From positions 1 through 5,108 of the forward strand of contig SLIW01000573.1 of NCBI GenBank assembly GCA_007135435.1: a stretch of 5,108 bases of DNA, written 5' to 3'. This stretch comes from Natronomonas sp. (GTDB taxonomy: Archaea > Halobacteriota > Halobacteria > Halobacteriales > Haloarculaceae). The position numbers were made by a program, and so were the translations under genes. A model generated the notes under the pieces. The model saw only the letters and a list, made by a program, of their open reading frames with translations, made no database searches and had not been told where the DNA came from. Positions 4,993-5,108 of this stretch are shown here, in pieces. Each line of letters opens with the position of its first letter. The first letter of the stretch is position 1.

Positions 4993-5085
4993 CACGGTTC
5001 GAGGTCAGACCACGGTGCGAGGACAGACCACGTCGCGAGACGCGTCCCCTCGAGACGCCATCGGGGACACGTCGTCGCGAGACAC
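4993..5085. repeat. 18-bp tandem repeat upstream of the usp promoter
   Basis: Units CACGGTTCGAGGTCAGAC (4993-5010) and CACGGTGCGAGGACAGAC (5011-5028) are adjacent and match at 16 of 18 positions. A diverged third unit, CACGTCGCGAGACGCGTC (5029-5046), follows directly. A further related copy, CACGTCGTCGCGAGACAC, lies at 5068-5085 and shares GTCGCGAGAC with the third. The third unit contains GACGCGTC, the palindrome that also marks the 19-bp array at 3111-3180. The array starts about 20 bp upstream of the usp TATA element. It could be an upstream regulatory region, or the 3' flank of a minus-strand gene beyond the window. Confidence 0.6.
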
Positions 5086-5099
5086 ACCTTTTTCCTCTC
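5084..5099 (+). promoter_or_regulatory. possible promoter for a plus-strand gene beyond the right edge
   Basis: ACACCTTTTTCCTCTC holds the only T5 run in the last few hundred bases. A T-rich element after ACC resembles haloarchaeal BRE/TATA signals, and a leaderless start would then fall about 25 nt later, just outside the window. It could equally be an oligo-T terminator for plus-strand transcription. No gene in this window would use it. Confidence 0.2.
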
Positions 5100-5108
5100 C
5101 CCACGCGA

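Noticed and set aside
4939..4995. longer usp protein starting MTRRRAPGGFMASAAPP
   Set aside because: The extension includes the TATA element and lacks family similarity. Usp proteins start within a few residues of the VVVATDGS strand.
1730..5085. CRISPR array interpretation of the short repeats
   Set aside because: The units are contiguous with no unique spacers, differ between sites and decay along the arrays. There are no cas genes.

Overview
The window looks like haloarchaeal chromosome (class Halobacteria). GC content is very high. The proteins are acidic (rich in D and E, poor in K). The genes have archaeal architectures: aIF2-beta with a TRAM domain, an MptD-type dihydroneopterin aldolase, and a small DHH/DHHA1 phosphoesterase. 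All five appear to have AT-rich TATA-like elements roughly 22-31 nt before the start codon, as expected for leaderless archaeal transcripts. The genus cannot be fixed from the sequence.

Layout from left to right. (1) Positions 1-1513, minus: aconitate hydratase, with its 3' end (about the last quarter) lost off the left edge. (2) 1514-1925: a 412-bp gap with the aconitase promoter near its left end and a 25-bp-period tandem repeat towards its right end. (3) 1926-2537, minus: translation initiation factor aIF2-beta with a C-terminal TRAM domain. (4) 2538-2738: divergent promoter region. (5) 2739-3095, plus: MptD, the archaeal dihydroneopterin aldolase of pterin/folate synthesis. (6) 3096-3199: a gap between convergent genes, filled by a 19-bp tandem repeat. 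(7) 3200-4318, minus: DHH-family (RecJ/NrnA-like) phosphoesterase with a short repetitive acidic tail. (8) 4319-4500: a gap with a 20-bp tandem repeat that runs into the 3' end of the next gene. (9) 4501-4938, minus: ATP-binding-type universal stress protein. (10) 4939-5108: upstream region with an 18-bp-period repeat and a possible promoter leading off the right edge.

The genes do not form an obvious pathway. They are housekeeping functions (TCA cycle, translation initiation, pterin synthesis, nucleic-acid turnover, stress response), each apparently with its own promoter. I found no defence system, mobile element, CRISPR array, tRNA or rRNA.

The least explained signal is in the gaps. Four of the five intergenic regions carry their own short tandem repeat (periods 25, 19, 20 and 18 bp). 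In two cases a near-copy of the repeat unit is also the 3' coding end of the neighbouring gene, mptD or the usp gene. None of the gene 3' flanks has a clear oligo-T terminator tract. Whether the arrays are neutral minisatellites or have a role at 3' ends cannot be decided from one sequence.
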